Origin: an uncultured Myxococcales bacterium
GTDB lineage: Bacteria; Myxococcota_A; UBA9042
NCBI GenBank assembly: GCA_903924465.1
Contig: CAIYBN010000129.1
Location: 1 to 63,698 of the forward strand
Reading direction: 5' to 3'
DNA: 63,698 nt
Each line of letters opens with the position of its first letter. Position 1 is the first letter of the stretch. Shown here piece by piece: positions 63,578 to 63,698 of this stretch. The position numbers were made by a program, and so were the translations under genes. A model generated the notes under the pieces. That model had not been told where the DNA came from. It saw only the letters and a list, made by a program, of their open reading frames with translations, and ran no database searches.

Positions 63578-63698
63578 CCTCTATTCGTCATGAAAAAACC
63601 CTGCCTGCATAGGGCCTTGTGTCGGATTCGGATGAATCCAAGTGTGCTTATACAGCCCCTCGTACTCGACGGCGGGGCGCCCGAGCGCCGCGAGGGAC
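63561..63698 (-). mobile_element. 3' end of the insertion-sequence-like element, right copy
   Basis: Reverse complement of 1-140 with 11 substitutions; the terminal 20 nt (63580-63561 on the minus strand) are identical to 121-140. Like the left copy it abuts a truncated host gene. The two window ends stop within 2 nt of the same point in the element, as expected if the contig was broken by a multicopy repeat. Confidence 0.7.
63581..63698 (-). CDS. C-terminal 38 residues of the same putative transposase (5' end off the window)
   Basis: The frame is open from the right edge to the stop at 63583-63581 and encodes the same 38 residues as the left copy (SLAALGRPAVEYEGLYKHTW at the start, QAGFFHDE at the end). 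All differences are silent. Family not recognised. Confidence 0.6.
   Translation of the reverse strand, partial: SLAALGRPAVEYEGLYKHTWIHPNPTQGPMQAGFFHDE

Overview
This GC-rich 63.7 kb window reads like a chromosomal contig from an uncultured deltaproteobacterium-like organism, most likely Myxococcota. That placement rests on several features seen together: surface lipoproteins carrying many tandem Cys-rich modules after an Asp/Ala/Thr-rich linker, a textbook sigma-54 promoter, a large hybrid sensor kinase, a TPR-containing CheR, and tight head-to-tail and tail-to-tail packing of genes. It is an inference from content; no rRNA, tRNA or taxonomic marker was seen.

Ends. Both ends of the window lie in the 3' end of the same insertion-sequence-like gene, in inverted orientation. 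The left copy abuts a 5'-deleted type I restriction subunit (hsdR remnant). The right copy cuts a globin-coupled sensor gene after about 55 codons.

Layout. 0.6-7 kb: a protein of unknown function, an M3 oligopeptidase lipoprotein, a universal stress protein divergent from the helicase HrpB, and a SemiSWEET transporter. 7-15 kb: a secreted lipoprotein, a cysteine synthase, two transporters (MFS, Nramp-like), a membrane protein, NnrS and a GNAT. 15-24.6 kb: a hybrid histidine kinase, a methyltransferase, two surface lipoproteins, aconitase AcnA, and a small zinc-ribbon membrane protein whose promoter contains a LexA-like operator. 25-35 kb: a surface-protein block with a PQQ-type propeller lipoprotein, a giant Cys-rich lipoprotein ending in a formylglycine-generating-enzyme-like domain, a TPR protein and another Cys-rich lipoprotein. 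35-43 kb: a translationally coupled epimerase / haem c-propeller / MFS operon, then a fatty-acid-hydroxylase-type protein, a di-haem peroxidase, an SDR and a dipeptidase. 43-51.6 kb: a CHAD protein, a BON-like protein, a membrane SGNH hydrolase, and a sigma-54-promoted barrel / Cys-rich lipoprotein / barrel cluster. 52-59 kb: an EamA-NUDIX-GNAT-YyaL run, a metallophosphoesterase and threonine aldolase. 59-63.6 kb: a STAND-like ATPase divergent from a CheW-CheR-CheW-globin sensor operon.

The most unusual signal is a family of about 95-nt dispersed repeats (eight units at six intergenic loci). One end is GGTTTCGGAACGC. The other is an exact 6-4-6 hairpin whose stem sequence changes between copies while full pairing is kept. 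Two loci hold inverted doublets with hairpins facing inward, reminiscent of REPINs. A recurrent promoter pattern, TTGAC(C/G)-N16-TAnnnT or -N17-CAnnnT, is seen upstream of nine genes.
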